This document shows, one piece after another, positions 12,936 through 14,021 of a stretch of 14,021 bases of DNA (its first letter is position 1; the number at the start of each line of letters is the position of its first letter). The DNA lies in assembly GCA_028866355.1 (NCBI GenBank), contig JAGWIH010000027.1:1-14021 (forward strand), in the 5' to 3' direction. The stretch is from Alphaproteobacteria bacterium. GTDB lineage: Bacteria; Pseudomonadota; Alphaproteobacteria; ATCC43930; CGMCC-115725. The position numbers and the translations under genes were made by a program. The notes beneath the pieces were generated by a model that did not search any database, was not told where the DNA came from, and was given only the letters and a program-made list of their open reading frames with translations.

Positions 12936-13832
12936 TCAACCGCCGCCGTTGCGGTTCTCGCCGACCTTGTGCAGCAGGAAGTCGCGGAATACCGCGATGC
13001 GTTTCGAGTTCCGCAGCTCTTCGGGATAGACGAAGTAGGCGGCCGCCTCGGCGCCCTTCGCCTCGGGCAGCACGCGGACCAGACCGTGACTCTCGGCCAG
13101 CATGAAATCGGGCAGTACGCCGATGCCGAGCCCGTTCTGAATCGCCTGGGCGATCGCATAGAGATTGTTGACCGCCAGGATCGGCCGCCGTTCGTGTCCC
13201 GCGCGCGCGCCGGCCTCGAGCACCCAATTGACGTTGCGCACCGGACGGGTCTCGGGCCCGTAGGCGATGACGCGGTGCTTGTCGAGGTCTTCCGGATTGC
13301 GCGGCGTGCCGTGCTTTTTCAGATAATCCGCCGACGCATAGGCGAGATAGCGCACGGTCAGCAGATGCCGCTGCACCAGATCGGGTTGGCGCGGCGGCGA
13401 CATGCGGATCGCAACATCGGCTTCCCGCATGGAAAGATCGAGCTCGCTATCGTCGAGCGCGAGGCTGACCTCGATTTCGGGATAAAGGTCGACGAATTCG
13501 CGCACGCGCGGCGTCAGCCATGACGCGCCGAAAGAGACCGTGGTGGTGACCTTGAGCGGGCCTTTCGGCCGGTCCTTCGATTCCGTGAGCATCGCTTCGG
13601 TCATCGCCAGCTTGGCGAAGACTTCGCGCGCCGTGCGATAGAGCAGGTCGCCTTGCTCGGTCAGAATCAGGCCGCGCGCATGGCGATGGAACAGCGGCAC
13701 CGACAGGCTGTCCTCGAGCGCGCTGATCTGGCGGCTGACCGCCGATTGCGAGAGGTTGAGGGCCTCGCCGGCATGCGTGAAGCTTCCCGCTTCGGCGACC
13801 GCATGAAAGACGCGCAGCTTGTCCCAGTCCAT
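12936..13832 (-). CDS. LysR-family transcriptional regulator, VtlR/LsrB-like, downstream of trxB
   Basis: This 298-aa regulator has an N-terminal winged helix-turn-helix (residues 1-60: FHAVAEAGSFTHAGEALNLS, QSAVSRQISALEDSLSVPLF), a linker helix, and a periplasmic-binding-like effector domain (about 93-290). It starts 6 nt after the trxB stop, so the two are probably one operon. In rhizobia and Brucella the LysR regulator encoded beside trxB is LsrB/VtlR, which affects envelope and stress genes and host interaction; length and position here agree, but orthology is inferred. The protein contains no cysteine at all, unlike the redox-sensing cysteines reported for rhizobial LsrB, so direct thiol sensing is excluded. 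The effector is unknown. Confidence 0.9.
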   Translation of the reverse strand: MDWDKLRVFHAVAEAGSFTHAGEALNLSQSAVSRQISALEDSLSVPLFHRHARGLILTEQGDLLYRTAREVFAKLAMTEAMLTESKDRPKGPLKVTTTVSFGASWLTPRVREFVDLYPEIEVSLALDDSELDLSMREADVAIRMSPPRQPDLVQRHLLTVRYLAYASADYLKKHGTPRNPEDLDKHRVIAYGPETRPVRNVNWVLEAGARAGHERRPILAVNNLYAIAQAIQNGLGIGVLPDFMLAESHGLVRVLPEAKGAEAAAYFVYPEELRNSKRIAVFRDFLLHKVGENRNGGG

Positions 13833-13838
13833 CGGCGC

Positions 13839-14021
13839 CTATTCCGCGGCCCGCAGCGCGCCCGCTTCCTGCGCGGCGAGAAATTTCTCGGCTTCCAGCG
13901 CCGCCATGCAGCCCATGCCGGCGGCGGTCACCGCCTGGCGAAAGATCTTGTCCTTGACGTCGCCGGCGGCGAAAACGCCGGGAATGTCGGTCGCGGTCGA
14001 ATCGGGCCTGGCGATCAGGTA
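13839..14021 (-). CDS. trxB: Thioredoxin reductase, C-terminal part (5' end beyond window)
   Basis: The last 60 codons of thioredoxin reductase are present. The frame contains the conserved FAD-binding closing motif IPGVFAAGDVKDKIFRQAVT, then AAGMGCMAALEAEKFL, a normal TrxB C-terminus with a short Ala-rich extension. The enzyme uses NADPH to reduce thioredoxin in the cytoplasm; the CxxC active site lies outside the window. Its stop is 6 nt upstream of the LysR start, as expected for a trxB-lysR operon. Confidence 0.95.
   Translation of the reverse strand, partial: YLIARPDSTATDIPGVFAAGDVKDKIFRQAVTAAGMGCMAALEAEKFLAAQEAGALRAAE

Overview
The window is GC-rich, tightly packed bacterial chromosome whose gene content points to an alphaproteobacterium, probably Rhizobiales or Rhodospirillales. 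The clues are a trxB-LysR pair, an EF-G2-like paralogue, an alphaproteobacterial MsrP with its long N-terminus, and a cobalamin riboswitch-btuB unit. I see no tRNA, rRNA, CRISPR array, insertion sequence or prophage. Fourteen protein genes are supported, two of them cut by the window edges.

Left block (1-5240, minus strand): a cobalamin riboswitch (5026-5205) precedes btuB, an outer-membrane TonB-dependent receptor. Two small inner-membrane proteins of unknown family follow (182 and 298 aa, 5 nt apart), and then uvrB (NER damage-recognition helicase), whose 3' end lies off the left edge. The first membrane protein is a reasonable candidate inner-membrane partner for B12 or cobalt uptake. uvrB lies on the same strand only 34 nt further on.

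Middle block (5319-9820, plus strand): a class I beta-type aspartate aminotransferase, an EF-G-like translational GTPase that lacks the catalytic His of the G3 motif, and MsrP (periplasmic methionine-sulfoxide reductase, Tat-exported, molybdopterin). No msrQ accompanies msrP. A 25-codon hydrophobic ORF with a GTG start and a good Shine-Dalgarno lies convergent to msrP.

Right block (9932-14021): an AT-rich promoter island drives a small glycine-zipper lipoprotein gene on the plus strand. Convergent to it is a three-gene minus-strand operon: an exported Cys-rich protein, a PqqD-like protein and an HprK-related kinase (the 'HPr-rel-A' type of cassette). It looks like an uncharacterised post-translational modification system with its probable client next to it, and is the most interesting locus here. 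Further right are a two-TM membrane protein, a LysR regulator that contains no cysteine, and the 3' end of trxB (thioredoxin reductase).

All family names come from reading the translations and recalling family motifs. No database search was run.
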